A stretch of DNA of 64,000 nt from Prostheceraeus crozeri (GCA_907163375.1 CAJQUW010001113.1:1-64000); one strand, 5' to 3'. Positions 9,797 to 21,915 are shown, counted from the stretch's first letter. Numbers and translations are program-made. The notes: generated from the sequence alone by a model not told the origin.

Positions 9797-12519
9797 GCTG
9801 GAAAAAGCTGCAAAATTTGAATTTGAAATCCTCTCTATCCTAGGCTACTGCATGCATCATCATATGCATATGCATCAGCATGCTATTAGTTATTGCATAA
9901 AATTATGCAAGAGAAAGTACATTCTTAAGAAAGTACATCCAATTTCTAAGTGTCTAATATTATCCGCATCGCCCCTATGTAGAGATTCAGAGTAGCAATA
10001 GGATATAACAATAAAGCTATTCAGAGAGCCAATAGACTTTTTTTGCTAATGCTATTGATTCTACCTCGTTATCTATGTATGAGTCTGTCATGAATCAATT
10101 GAACACATCGTCGCTGTCGCAATAACAACTGGCACGTGATTTTGAAGGCCAAGTAAAATGCAATAGCCTACCTGCCATTTAAATTTTGTGACAAGTGGAA
10201 AATACCTGACATGTACAATTTTCTGACAATTCGCTTTTTTCATGAGATGACTTAAATGGGATAGATCTACCTCCTGGTGTTGTTCGAAAATCAATATTGT
10301 GCACATTTATCGACATTCTATTGGGGCCAAACCACGGAAACGCTCGCTACATTTGGTAGCAAAACTCGATCGAAAACCAACATTCTCTATGATACGATAT
10401 TCTTTTTGAATATTCTGGAGATGCAGTTTGATGTAACACGACATCGACCTATTACATACGAAATATCAATTTCATACTATCTCTACATTTGTGTAGGCCT
10501 ACAGAGATAATTTAATATGGTAATATTTGAGATTGCATTAATATTTTATCTAAACTAAAGAAGCTGTTGTCTCAAAAACGAAATGATAGATAAATAATGA
10601 ATAGTTGATGATTTCTTCATGTTTCAATAGATTACTGAAAGCACCGATTATGAGATTTCAATCAATCTTGAGGTAGCGCTCGCGACATGCCGTAGTAACG
10701 CTCGCGACATCATCTAAAAAACTGCGGATAACATAAATTTTGCCATTAAATTTGTCATCACAGAAGATAATAATAATGAAGATAACAAGATTGAACGATT
10801 GGTTTACAGTAGAAACAGCACACCAAACATCTTATTTGTACCGGAATCGTAACACAGAAGTTAAGCATAATGCAAGATGAACGTCAACATCGGAGAACAC
10901 TATATCTTGGGTAGCCATAGCCATGAATCATGAACAAGCTTTAGTCACTTGAGAAAGAAACCTCCCTTACCTCAACGAGTCTTTCTCTGAATTAAATTAG
11001 GACAGGAAATGGAGCTTCTTTAGTCGCTGTACTTATACTTACCCCTCCCCGCTTTTGTCATTGTATTTAGGCCTACAATCCAGGCTTCGCTTTGATGTAG
11101 GCACATGAATTAATTTTGTCTGTGTTGTAGGTTAAACAACTTCAATAAAGGATTGGGCGTATTAGTGAATGCCAAATATAGTCCAGATTGCTATTGCTAT
11201 CTTAATTTCAATAATAAATAGAACCATATAATTGCAATTAGGCAAACAATTAGACTATTGTACAACAATTTACAGTTGTCTGTAATTAATTACACTTTCT
11301 GAGTAATTGGGCACAATCTGATATAGGCCTACTTGTAATATCGAATCAGAGATCTCGGTATTTGATAAATATTGATTCTCCAGATTGAGATTCGAGATCG
11401 CGATTAAATTAATTAATAATAAGTGTATGTCATGGTAACGCTCGAGACAGACATTAAATTGATTATCACACTAATTATTAATTATTATCACACTGATTAG
11501 CATTCATGGAAAGTCGATAATCTATGATAGTGTAAACTGACTAATCATTCTTGTCTCCGAGGGAAAAAACTTATTCAATATTTTAGGTAACGCTCGCGAC
11601 ATTCTAATATAGAAATTTGACATTTTCTAGAGTCATAGTTAAATTTGACAGAAAGTTGTCTTTCAGATACATTGACTAACGTGAAATTTTCTAGCATCAC
11701 AAACGATTTTCCAACTTGATATTGACATTTTCATGTACAAAATGCATTGAAGCACACAACTCATAAAATAGGGGCATCATTGAAACTTATATAATAGTTT
11801 TTAGACTACCCTTTGTCATCTATGCAGACATATTTCAGCTCTTCAGCTAGTATGCGTCTGAACTTTAGACTATAGTATATCATGGTCATCGGCATAATTC
11901 GTCAAAAACTGCTTTGAAATTTTGCGTCGGTGCAACCAACTCGTGGTTTGACCCATTGATTTTTGCAGATGTTTTGGACACCTGAAAAAATATTCTCAGA
12001 CCCAATAGAACTGCAATTCAGATTTTATCCTCTCCTGTAGAATTTCAAAAAATGCACTTATCGGGTGTTGCTTAGGCATTGAAAATCACATGTCACATAT
12101 TGCTGCGACAGCGACGATGTTAAATTTTAAATTCTCCATAAAATTTCGCATAAAATAATTGATTCGAGAATATTTACAAATGCATAAAAAAGAAAAGGAA
12201 TAATAAATGAATAGGTTCTTTTAATATTCAGTTCACTTCTAAGAACGGAAATCTGTACATTTCGGTGCGAAAAATCATCAAGTAAATGAAAGTTTGAAGA
12301 AAGTATTAAAAAAAGTATTATAAAAGTCATCGAGATAGCACCAATACTCTCACACAATCGTTTGATTTTATCACCAAATTCCTATTTCATGTAAATTTTG
12401 ATTTGCATCAGATTCTCTTGATTGAATTTTGCACAAAAATGGATTTATCATTGAAGTTCATTTAATTTTCTAGCTTTTCTTTGGTTTTCATTTCATGATG
12501 CATGTAGTATTACCTATGC
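9797..12519. other. No recognisable gene; dispersed CGCTCGCGACAT motif
   Basis: About 2.7 kb of AT-rich sequence without a supported gene. A minus-strand frame at 12127-12357 is hydrophobic but looks like chance. The only structure I see is a 16-17-bp motif, listed separately, scattered from 10335 to 11602. Confidence 0.5.
10335..11602 (+). repeat. Dispersed motif GGTAACGCTCGCGACAT (five copies)
   Basis: Copies lie at about 10335-10352 (degenerate), 10672-10688, 10694-10710, 11434-11450 and 11586-11602, all in the same orientation, in otherwise AT-rich DNA. The core CGCTCGCGACA contains two to three CpG steps. The function is unknown. It could be a dispersed repeat terminus or a protein-binding site. 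Confidence 0.55.
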
Positions 12520-12525
12520 TTTATT
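12520..12525 (-). terminator. Poly(A) signal for the EGF-domain gene
   Basis: AATAAA on the minus strand, about 110 nt after the stop codon at 12635, a normal distance for a short 3' UTR. Confidence 0.5.
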
Positions 12526-12634
12526 ATTTGCAATCATGATGCAATAATGCGGATTCTCATCGCAGATTCACGATTATCATTAAATCTCTTGCAGCAAGAA
12601 TTGAAAATGTTTCTATAATTCACATATTTCATGG

Positions 12635-13459
12635 TTAATCTGACTCTGATTCGCCGACTGTATTTCCTCTAAAAAGAGACTTATTTCTGAAAGGTCTCTC
12701 CCATCCGAATCCCATAGTGCTGAATCTGCTAAATCTGCTAAATCTACTAATCCTTTCGATTGCTTCACTGAATCTCATGCCATGCCAAACTTTGTATATG
12801 ATGATGGCTGAAAAAGGAATGACAATTAGCAAAATCACAAGAAGAATAGATATTATTGTCACAAGAATAATCCATTTCGTTTTCATCTTCTTGCTTGGCT
12901 TAATGCATTGCCCATTTGTTAAAGCCACTAGACATTCTTCACAATGTTTCCCTGATAATGGATATGGGCATCCACAAGTGTACGATCCTGGAGGCTCATT
13001 GTGGCATGAGAAGTTACCACATGGATTTTCAAGCATACATTCATTCACATCGACATTGCAATACCTGCCTTTCCAACCAGCATGGCAATCACATACAATG
13101 TTAAAAGCACATGTAAGATTAGCTTTGTTATTGTATATGCATTGTCCATTGCTACTACAACACTTCTTATTGCAATACTCTTGTCTAATTTCGCAATATT
13201 TTCCGATCCAATTGGGTTTGCAGTTACATCTCTCCTTAAAATAAGTGCCACCATTAAAGCATTTGTCCGGTATTCTGTGTTCACAATGATCACCATAATA
13301 ATCCGGAAAACAAAGACACCTGGACGATTTGTTTTTGAACGTATCGCATTGGCCGGAATTTCTGCATGAATTGATTCTGGTACAATCAAAACTGACACTT
13401 CCAGACAAAAGATAGCTCAATAGTATGATACAAATGCCGATATTCATTCTTAATGACAT
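12635..13459 (-). CDS. EGF-repeat type I transmembrane protein, single exon
   Basis: This is a 274-residue frame and the best host gene candidate here. Residues 1-23 are a signal peptide; the hydrophobic core starts right after Met5, which could be the real start. EGF-like modules follow: 26-59 (six Cys), 67-89 (four Cys, partial), 96-134 (seven Cys) and 141-173. The last is preceded by DVNEC and looks calcium-binding. C176 and C185 follow, then a transmembrane helix at about 196-222 and a 50-residue cytoplasmic tail with the repeat RFSRFSRFS (239-247). The layout suggests a cell-surface adhesion, ligand or receptor protein with an extracellular EGF stalk. No family-specific domain such as DSL is visible, so I give no name. 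The whole frame is in one exon, unusual for EGF proteins, so a retrocopy or one exon of a larger gene is possible. Confidence 0.8.
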   Translation of the reverse strand: MSLRMNIGICIILLSYLLSGSVSFDCTRINSCRNSGQCDTFKNKSSRCLCFPDYYGDHCEHRIPDKCFNGGTYFKERCNCKPNWIGKYCEIRQEYCNKKCCSSNGQCIYNNKANLTCAFNIVCDCHAGWKGRYCNVDVNECMLENPCGNFSCHNEPPGSYTCGCPYPLSGKHCEECLVALTNGQCIKPSKKMKTKWIILVTIISILLVILLIVIPFSAIIIYKVWHGMRFSEAIERISRFSRFSRFSTMGFGWERPFRNKSLFRGNTVGESESD

Positions 13460-14309
13460 TTCAAAGTTCGATCTAATGGTAATTAGTAAAATTTGGAATT
13501 AGGTAAGGTGTATTACCATTGTAGATGTTGTTACTTGTGCTTTGAAATTCAAATCAAAGTTACTCGATAAGATTCCTGATAACACTTGCTTGACTCTTAC
13601 GGTAAAAGATATTCTACGTGGATAGTTATGACAGGCATAGTGTGTCAGGGAACCCTAGATGACAACGCTGTGCTATGCCAGGAGTCCATGGCTATGTCAA
13701 GGAGGTGACATGCAGAATCTTTCTATGATATATCTCTGCACAAAGAGTAAACTTTTCAACATTATTGCTTATTGCAATTTGACAGGTTCGACTAGATGTT
13801 TTATAAATTACAGGGACTAGAAGTTCCAATGTGTGGACCGGTTCTCAGGGCAAAAGATGAAGAAATGCGTACATCACAAGGAAATATTTTAAGAGCCTAT
13901 CTAATGAATTCGCATGATGATAGTTTTCACTTGGTAGGATCATATATCCGTCCGATGCGACCCATTGCAATCTTTAAAGCGGAAAGTTTTGCACTTTTGT
14001 CATGCTTGTGTGTCTGTTTTTCTCGATGTGATGATATTGGCGATACAGCATTTAGACAATTGTAAAATCATTTACGCAGCATAACAAAGTCGAAGAGCTC
14101 TGTATATAATCATAACATCGAAACGTATTATATAAAAGCGGCGTGCAGAAATCGGGTCTCTGGTCTCAGCTAGTTGACATAACTTACTAAATAAAAGTTG
14201 ATATGGATGGTGCAAATCGGATTAAATACTATTGAACTTCACTCGACTAGGCAATGGGACAGAATTTTATTAAAAAGTGTAATCTATTCTGGATTTACCC
14301 ACATGATGA
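13460..14309. other. Upstream of the EGF gene; no recognisable gene
   Basis: The 5' side of the EGF gene has no clear TATA box. A plus-strand frame at 13796-14065 (89 codons) matches nothing I know. Confidence 0.45.
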
Positions 14310-14585
14310 GAGTCACCTTAAATGGCAAAAATAAAGAGGCTACTGATCAGAAAGCGCAAGTTGCAATACTTTGGTCATGTTATCAGAGCCCAGAACATTT
14401 CAACACATGTATTAATAGACAGTATTGAAGGAAGCAGATTGAGAGGTCGACCGAGACGAAGGTGGACTGACGACATAAATGAGTGGACAAGACGCTGGCT
14501 AGCAGATTGCACAAGAATCGCTAAGGACAGATGTGGTTGGAGAGCTCTGGTGCATACGTCCATGATACCCGACACTCAACATTGA
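14310..14585 (+). pseudogene. Non-LTR retrotransposon ORF2 C-terminal tail
   Basis: The frame contains RKRKLQYFGHVIRAQN, then GRPRRRWTDDINEWT, then RIAKDRCGWRALV. This KLxYFGHV...GRxRxxWxDxI...R..WR series is the region after the reverse transcriptase domain of RTE/ingi/L2-type LINE proteins. Nothing of the RT core is visible upstream, so this is a 5'-truncated insertion, the normal outcome of LINE retrotransposition. Confidence 0.8.
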
Positions 14586-15252
14586 GGATGGGAGTAAAGG
14601 TAAGGTACTTCACATATTAATCTACACTTGGCAATTTATTTTTGATCACGCCATGTAGGCATAGCTAAAAAAGGGCATTGTTTAAAGTTCAACACAAATA
14701 ATGCGAAGCTCGATCAGTTAATTGTCTTCATATATGTAAGCGGCTTGCTTAGACTCATACATGGACGTTTAGCTGCGAATAGTAGTCCCTGCTACTAGTT
14801 GAAGGCGTAACTGCTACAGTTTCCTGACAGGACGTGGGGCCACTATTCGAGGTTGTCTATTACTCGAATAACTAAATCAATAGCGCATCCGCAACAGGAG
14901 CAAAACTATGTAGCTGCAAAAATACATGTGGAGTACTTGTAGAGAAGGTGAACTATTGCTTGTCAAGTTTTGCGATGACTTCAATTTGGTCTGTGACGTT
15001 TGACTGGTTAAATTTTGCATGTAAAGTTTCACCAAATGATTTAATGTTATTCATTTAAAAGAGGGTTAGCCATGATTTAATGCTATACTGCTGTTGAGAG
15101 AAGTCCTGGAGCCCTTCGAAGTCTATGTTTTTCTTTTTATACAGGGGTTTTCAACCGCTGCATGTGGCCAGCGTCAGGCGAAGGACAGAAGTCATGCAAG
15201 AAGTGATGCAGGTTGGAGTGAATGTGGTGAATTAACGTCAAATTACATAGTA
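14586..15252. other. No recognisable gene
   Basis: AT-rich sequence with no frame or repeat I recognise. Confidence 0.5.
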
Positions 15253-15666
15253 CACTAGGTGACATGCCAGTGGCTATGCGGGACATTACTGCAATATCTG
15301 TTATATAAGTTAGTATAGTTGGCAGTTCTGTTATATAGACTTTGCGTCTCATGTGTCTGCATGTATCAGAGGCTAAACAATGTGATAGGACCTCAATTTC
15401 ATGCTCAGGGAAGACAGAACATGCTTAGCGGTTCATCCGTGGTTCAAGCGCCAACGCAGGAAAACCGTAGACGACGCGCAAACTATAAAGGCTAGCCCGT
15501 GCGTATTCATAAACATTCCCCATGTTTTAACAGCATCAGCTCAAGTGATTTCTGACTCTTAGTCCAGCGCGTATGTACGCGTGTAGAAGAATAGAATGTC
15601 TTTAAACACGGCTGTTTGGGGTGTTCCGCAATTACGCGTGAATTACGCGTGGCATGTCACCTAGTG
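15253..15666 (-). mobile_element. Non-autonomous element with CACTAGGTG ends, copy 1
   Basis: Both ends read CACTAGGTGACATGCCA (right end in reverse complement). The internal side of the right end has GCGTAATTCACGCGTAATT. TA lies on both sides (15251-15252 and 15667-15668). The relative at 40857-41554 is inverted with respect to this one and flanked by TT on both sides. A CACTA-type terminus with a 2-bp duplication fits the CMC/EnSpm group of DNA transposons. There is no coding capacity. Confidence 0.82.
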
Positions 15667-15668
15667 TA

Positions 15669-17710
15669 CTATATGAGGACCATGTAGACGTATTTAGCAA
15701 GGGTTCGCATTACTATTGGGTCCATTTTGAAGGTGCAAAAGGGTGCAATATAGTGACTTATAGGATAAAATGATTTAAAAATTTATGGGCCGGTTAAATG
15801 GTCCTTCTATTTTCTACTTACCTCCAGATACCTACCTACACCGTGCTGATCCCATTCTTCACTTTCCACTGCTTTGCCAAGAGGACAATTTGTCTTACAA
15901 CTCCTCGGTTGATTTGTCAGTTTATCTAAAATGTCCTGCAAAATATTTGCAACTAATATTACCAATGAAGATAATAATTTTCAGTTTTTTCCAAACATTT
16001 TTCAAATTCTTATAATCATTTGATAATTATGTATTTTATACAGGGGTGTCCATTGGGCAGTGCCCCGAATGCATTTTCAAATAAATTCCCAACATGTTTT
16101 AATCACGTACAATGTGCATCAGTGACCAAACGCTACATCTTATCTGAAGTCTTTATTCATATTTCCAACGGATGCATATATAACTGTCGGTGGCTTTATC
16201 TCTCTTCCTCTCTCAGGGGCAGTCGCCAGAGTGTCGCCGAGATTGCTCCGATTGTCCAAAACTAACACGAGCCAGCAATGACTTGCTGATGTCATCGACA
16301 ACTCAGCCAGTTTATCAATGTGCATCCATGTCAAATATCAATTGACAGAATCATTGCGAAAATCTTCTATCCTTCTTTAAATTTCCATCCATTTTTAATC
16401 TAATTTGTTGACAAGGATATCAGCCTTCTGCCCACAGAATTAGACAGGTCGTCTCTTCTTCCGTTTGACTAGAAGGGAAGCATTGGAACATGTAACGCAA
16501 ATGAAATGGCACAATCTGCTGACTAAATACCATAGCAATCGAACAATGAGCAGCCAGTTCAACATTAAACGCGCCAAATTGTGCAAAGTTTCAGTGACTG
16601 TTATCAACCAGTTCACACAGCAAAGAGACAGTCGATTTCAAGTTCTACAGAGAAGTTTGTGAACGTTTTTTCATGCGCCTGCTAACTTTTTTAAAAATGA
16701 TTGGAGGACCCAACATTATCGAGAAAACTTTTACGCAATGATCTGAATTCTTCGAATCTGAAGGAATCGTGGCGATCGGAGCATTTTGAAGGAATTCAGA
16801 GCAATCCGCAAGCGACGCACGACTATTTTTCCTATCTCTGTAAGGTATTAAAAATTTCTTTTTGCCCACTCAATAGGTTCCTGCATGTGCCATCTGTTTG
16901 AATCAGTTTGCAGTTCTAGCAAAGTGATACGATTAAACAATCTAATTCTGTGCTTCTGCCAGGGCGAACTCCAGAATTTTTCAGAAGAATACAATGGATT
17001 ACTGAAAGAAATATAAGTAACATGATATTAAATAATATTGTAGCAAAGATTTTGAATTTCTCTTGACACAGCGATTAACTTTGCTCAGCAGGTATCAGTT
17101 GACAGCAATTATCGATTTGCCAATGAATTAGGAGTTAATCGTTTCCGTCAGCTAATCATGAAAAATATTGACCAGCCGATTAGGCAAGAATCTGACCGCT
17201 TTGAAACATCTATGTCTGATGCTGAATGACCGCATGGTAGAAACAGTTTCATTCGCTGCTTTTTGAAGAAGTTTGCATCGTTGAGAGGGCTCATCAGACA
17301 TAGATAACTGATTTTTGATGCTGATTGATTCATGGGCGAAAGGAATACGGAAGCATGGAAGTCTGTGCATGGAGAGCCTAATTTTATCATGCCTTGGAAG
17401 CTTGTGCGTCTCAAATCGGCCTGTTCTGACAGTTACAGCACTTTGTGTCAATTGATTAACTGTCTTTCATTACTGTCAAATTTGCACCTCCTCAACTGCG
17501 CCTTTGACCCTTAATAAAGGTCCATATAAGGACAACAAATCCAACATGTTTCTAAGAAATAGGTCCAACTGGCGGCGTGGTAGCTTCTCTATCCCTATGG
17601 GCAAGTCGCTCGCTAATATCAAGAGATTCTGGTGAGTTAGCGATATTGTGGCTTAATTCATTTTTCACTCATTTTCGTGGAAGTAGACCTTATATTTTTA
17701 GAAATGTGCC
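15669..17710. other. No recognisable gene; contains one dispersed repeat
   Basis: Short frames only. The segment 16672-16870 has an inverted relative at 21715-21915 and is listed separately. A run of small frames at 17150-17510 shows no known domain. Confidence 0.45.
16672..16870 (+). repeat. Dispersed repeat, relative inverted at 21715-21915
   Basis: About 200 bp match the reverse complement of 21715-21915, including GAATTCTTCGAATCTGAAGG and CCGCAAGCGACGCACGAC. Both copies run through CTGTAAGGTATT, which resembles a splice donor. In the plus frame this copy reads DLNSSNLKESWRSEHFEG and the relative reads a similar but interrupted peptide. It may derive from an exon of an unknown element or gene. 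Confidence 0.6.
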
Positions 17711-17714
17711 TTAA

Positions 17715-18993
17715 CCCTATCTGGCCTGGGGAGGGGCCAATTCGGCCCCGCCCTCGATAATTTTTAATCCCACAGCTGAACGTCTTTGTGTGAGACGTCT
17801 ACCTTCCGTGACTTTTCCTGAACTTTTAATTGCGCATCTCTTGGGAGTAAAAGATTTAATTTTGGCCAAATACTTTGGCCGTACGAGCTAAATGAAAACT
17901 AGTTACGACGCATAAAAATCGTTGGAATTTACCTTCTGCTCTCATTTCAAACTTTTTCTCGAATAAATTAATGTAGTGTTGCATAATAGACACAAATTAA
18001 TGATTTTGATAACATCAATGCTTTTTATAATATGACATTGGGATAGTATTTGAATGCTTTTTAGTCTTATATCCTCCATATACTACTCATGAATAAATAG
18101 TAGAGTAATTAACATTTTCTCATTTTTTACACGAATAATGAAACTTTTGGTAAAACGCATCATTGTAATAATTGCGTATTTGTCTTCATTTAGGTTTCTT
18201 TGTGATAATATATTCTAGCTAATGATAGATAGCCAATTTGGAATGAAATTCTCGCACATGAAAAAAAGACTTTTTACTGTTTCAATGTTTGAAATTTGAA
18301 ACAGTAAAAAGTATCCAAAATTTGTAAAAAATGCACTTTCAAATTTTGAATTGCTATTTATAGCATGGAGAAATTAAAGTTTTGAAAAACCGACTCCACC
18401 ACTGAAAAGATCATGCCCAAAATATAGCATGCATGTAATTTCATTACATTTGAGTATTTAGTTTAGGAAATCTGAAGGGGTTTAGGAAATCATAATTTTG
18501 TACTTAGCACTTCATAACGCCAGTATTTTCATATTTTAAGTTCCTCTTAATAGATCGAAATGACCTCATGTCTCACCGAATTTCGTGGATCTTTTTCGAC
18601 TGACTAATAATCAGGGATGCGGAGTCGGAGTCGGAGTCCTGGAGTGCTATCATTTTTGCTCGAGACGGAGTCGGAGCCTTATCAAATGATGGGACTCCAA
18701 ACTCCGGCCTATAACCAGACCAGAAACATAATACAAACAAATTATTTGTCTCGTGTATAGCCGTCACTGTCTTGATGTCAACTTTTTCCGTCAAACAAAA
18801 GTACAGAGACAGCAGTGCATGCAAAGCTTGTAATAGTTGATGGAATGAACCGTTATAGTGAAAAAAGGATTGTCTTTTCAGTCGGTGATTTAGTAGAGAG
18901 GACAAACCTTCCTAGCCTCCTAGGAAATCTGAAGGGGGCCGAATCGGCCCCTCCTCAGGCTGAGACAGTTAAAAAAACCCAGGTCAGATAGGG
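17715..18993. mobile_element. piggyBac-type MITE (CCCTATCTGGCCTGGG ends) with nested insertion
   Basis: Left end CCCTATCTGGCCTGGGGAGG; right end, in reverse complement, CCCTATCTGACCTGGG. TTAA lies on both sides (17711-17714 and 18994-18997), the hallmark of piggyBac insertion. A second inverted pair inside the ends contains CGAATCGGCCCC. There is no transposase. A 432-bp segment (18488-18919) has been inserted near its right end. A truncated sibling lies at 56887-57770. Confidence 0.9.
18488..18919 (+). repeat. 432-bp duplicate of 20370-20801 inserted in the MITE
   Basis: This matches 20370-20801 base for base in length (constant offset 1,882) with scattered substitutions. It holds 124 bp of flanking sequence plus the first about 310 bp of the hAT element that begins at 20494. 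On either side lies the same 17-bp sequence TAGGAAATCTGAAGGGG (18464-18480 and 18921-18937), which looks like a target-site duplication. The source is the complete hAT copy, because only there does the element continue to its other end. Confidence 0.85.
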
Positions 18994-18997
18994 TTAA

Positions 18998-20369
18998 CTC
19001 CAAAAGGGGCAGATGACGAGTAAAAAAGACAATTCCCTATACTTTGCTTATAATTAAAAATAGCCAGTAAATTCATTTTAATAAAATTATAGGCTTATTT
19101 CTTGCACAATTTGTCCACTCTTATTCAAGTGCAAATATGGATTGAATTGTGCATGTAATTGATAGATACTTATTTGCTAATTTGAGCTGATTTTCGCCAA
19201 CTGTCGAAATAGTGAGCATTGTAGTAACTAATTAGCAGCAGGTAGTGATGTTTGTGTATCACCTTCATTTCAACATGCATTGTAAACTCAGTCTGCTTTG
19301 TTAAAAAGAGATTGTTATTAATCCATGAAAGTTTAAAATAAAAATAGTACTTGTTTTCCATCGCAGCAAATACACTGTATACAATTTGATCTAATTTATC
19401 ACAATTTATCACATACAATTTGAAACTAACATCTGATACGAGATTCTCGTATGTTTACAGAGATCTGGTATGTTTTTCATACCAAATCTCACTTACTTTC
19501 GCATGTGATTGGTATGTAGCGATACGAACTATTCTATCTGACTATAAAAAAGTGTCTGTATACAGTGAAAATTTGTACATGAAAATATTCAGTTTTTTTG
19601 CGGAGATTATGTTCCTGCGGTCCAAAAAATTATTTGAGCAGTTTTTAAAAAGTTAAATTTTTTCAAATTATTCCTGAGTTTGTATACTACCGACGTGAAG
19701 CCACTATATAAGTAGAATGAAACTTGTTGGATATCAAAAGTAATGAATTTCTTCTAACAGGCATCGTATAAACAGAAATTAAGCTGATTATGTGATTGGT
19801 AATGAACGATTTACAGTGTATATACGCGCTGCACCAAGAGTCAGCAAATGTACAGTATTTGCAAATGTCGCAAATTATTGAATGCAAATTGATAGAAGCA
19901 GATTCTCCACTTTTTTATCATTATCGAAGCTACTCTGAACTTCTGTTTGTTAGATAGATTAACCGTGTGTAGACAATGGTAAGGAGGTGAGAAAGAAAAT
20001 GGAGCCTCGGCAGTAGAGGAGGAATTAGACAAGGATAACTGAAGAAAACACATGCAGCAGTCAAATGTAAAAGGCGGCACAGAGTGCAAATTCGCTAACT
20101 GTCGCCGGCGAATTTCGCAAAGAAATTGTGCTGCAATAATTTAGCTTGATATCATGTAGCTGATGTCTACCAGCTTTTCGCAAGGTGCGTTCCCACGGAG
20201 TATGTTGGCATAAAAATGACGAACTATTATTAGTCGATTATACAAAATATTTTGCCATCATTACAAAAACGTGAAATGAAAATTGAAATAATAATAATTG
20301 TATATATTCTTGGAAAATGGAAATCATTTTTACAATCATGTACATGCCACATAAATTCAATGTACATGC
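18998..20369. other. No recognisable gene; one dispersed repeat
   Basis: No gene seen. The segment 19554-19641 matches the reverse complement of 33441-33528. Near 19822 a short GCGCTGCACCAAGAGTCAGC stretch resembles the interior of the CACTA-ended elements. Confidence 0.45.
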
Positions 20370-20493
20370 AATCATAATTTTGTACGTAGCACTTCATAAC
20401 GCCAGTATTTTCATATTTTAAGTTCCTCTTAATAGATCGAAATGACCTCATGTCTCACCGAATTTCGTGGATCTATTTCGACTGACTATTAAT

Positions 20494-21264
20494 CATGAAT
20501 GCGGAGTCGGAGTCGGAGTCCTGGAGTGCTATCATTTTTGCTCGAGACGGAGTCGGAGCCTTATCAAATGATGGGACTCCAGACTCCGGCCTATAACCAG
20601 ACCAGAAACATAATACAAACAAATTATTTGTCTCGTGTATAGCCGCCACTTTATTGATGTCAACTTTTTCCGTCAAACAAAAGTACAGAGACAGCAGTGC
20701 ATGCAAAGCTTGTAATAGTTGATGGAATGAACCATGATAGTGAAAAATGGATTGTCTTTTCAGTCGGTGATTTAGTAGAGAGGACAAGCCTTCCTAGCCT
20801 CGATCACACCTAAGCACCAAAGGTCACATCAGAGACAAAAATGAAATACTAGTTTGTTTGAGAACATTACCTCTTACCCTCACGTTAATCGTGTGTGATG
20901 TCTCCTTCAAAGCGCATATTAAAATCGAAAGTGTACTCATTTTTCGGAGAAGGATGGGGAGTTTCCTGCCTGGTAGAGACTGTAGAAAAGCCGTGTGAAG
21001 CATACATCAAGAAGATGGGAGGATCCGAGTCGCATGCATCCAACTTAAAGCGACATTTGATAAACTTTCATCTATAATGATTGATAATTGATAGAGCAAT
21101 GATCACTAAAAATAGGGTCAGGTAAGCCTATAATGATCTATGATGTAGGTTGCCAGTTTTTTCAAAAAACTAGGCTCTATATACTTGCCACCCGGAGTCG
21201 GAGTCCTATCACCCCCGGAGTCGGAGTCGGAATCCTATCAAAATGATAGGACTCCGCATCCCTG
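20494..21264 (+). mobile_element. hAT non-autonomous element with GGAGTCGGAGTC ends, copy A
   Basis: The right end reads, in reverse complement, CAGGGATGCGGAGTCCTATC; the left end is CATGAATGCGGAGTCGG (CAGGGATGCGG in the duplicate at 18612). The flanks CTATTAAT (20486-20493) and CTAATAAT (21265-21272) are an 8-bp target duplication with one mismatch. The interior carries an exon-like BED finger frame. A third copy in the opposite orientation is at 33842-34582. Confidence 0.88.
20895..21077 (+). pseudogene. BED-type zinc finger remnant of a hAT transposase
   Basis: A 60-codon frame begins with MMSPSKRILKSKVYSFFGEG and ends with SHASNLKRHLINFHL. The SKVxxxF start, central C-x(9)-C and terminal SNLKRHLxxxH are the layout of BED zinc fingers, which form the DNA-binding N-terminus of hAT transposases. 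The Cys spacing is wider than the usual CxxC. The rest of the transposase is missing. Its relative at 34000-34182 keeps almost the same peptide. Confidence 0.7.
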
Positions 21265-21272
21265 CTAATAAT

Positions 21273-21714
21273 TGCACGCTGACTCAAGGTGTTGCTATTG
21301 GTTACTTGAAATAGATTTACGATTTTCAAAGAGATTTTCAATTTCTACTTATTAAGAGGAAGTGGAAATGCGAAGATTAAGAACTGCTAAGTGAAAGGTG
21401 ATGCCTGATTGCATTATAATTCTCATTCGTCGAAATTATTTTTTGGAATCGTGCGAAGCATGGCATGTTGTCACCTACTGTTCATGCGAGCCGCCTGTTA
21501 GATGTGTGTGGATTATTGTCTACAGCAAGAGATCCGCTACTGAGATTCCCTTCAAGAGAGATCACGTAAAACAAAACAGACAGTTGTGGGCACCAACTAT
21601 CTCAACTGTCTCAACCACAGAATTAAATATTTTGTTTATCTGCTTCGGTTTGCTAGAAGTGTGATTAATGCGAAATCGCTGGCACATCGAGTAACCTATG
21701 CTAAGTTTAATTGG
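21273..21714. other. No recognisable gene
   Basis: An 88-codon plus-strand frame at 21398-21664 shows no known domain. Confidence 0.4.
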
Positions 21715-21915
21715 GTAAAAAGGAATTCCTAATACCTTACAGAGATAGGAAAAAAGTCGTGCGTCGCTTGCGGATTAATGTGAGTTCCAGCAAAGTGCTT
21801 CGATTGCCACAATTCCTTCAGATTCGAAGAATTCAGATCATTGCCCACAAGTTTTCTCCATAATGTTGGCCCTTCCGATCATTATTAAAAAATATAGCAG
21901 GCGTACGATTTACTT
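21715..21915 (-). repeat. Dispersed repeat, relative of 16672-16870
   Basis: Inverted relative of 16672-16870, sharing the GCAAGCGACGCACGAC and splice-donor-like segments. It is diverged by substitutions and small indels. Confidence 0.6.

Noticed and set aside
12717-13398. Long plus- and minus-strand frames overlapping the EGF gene
   Set aside because: Antisense or shifted shadows of the EGF frame; none has domains or the expected cysteine spacing.
15253-15666. Tc1/mariner MITE on the basis of TA flanks
   Set aside because: The second copy is flanked by TT, and the termini are CACTA-type, so a CMC-group origin fits better.
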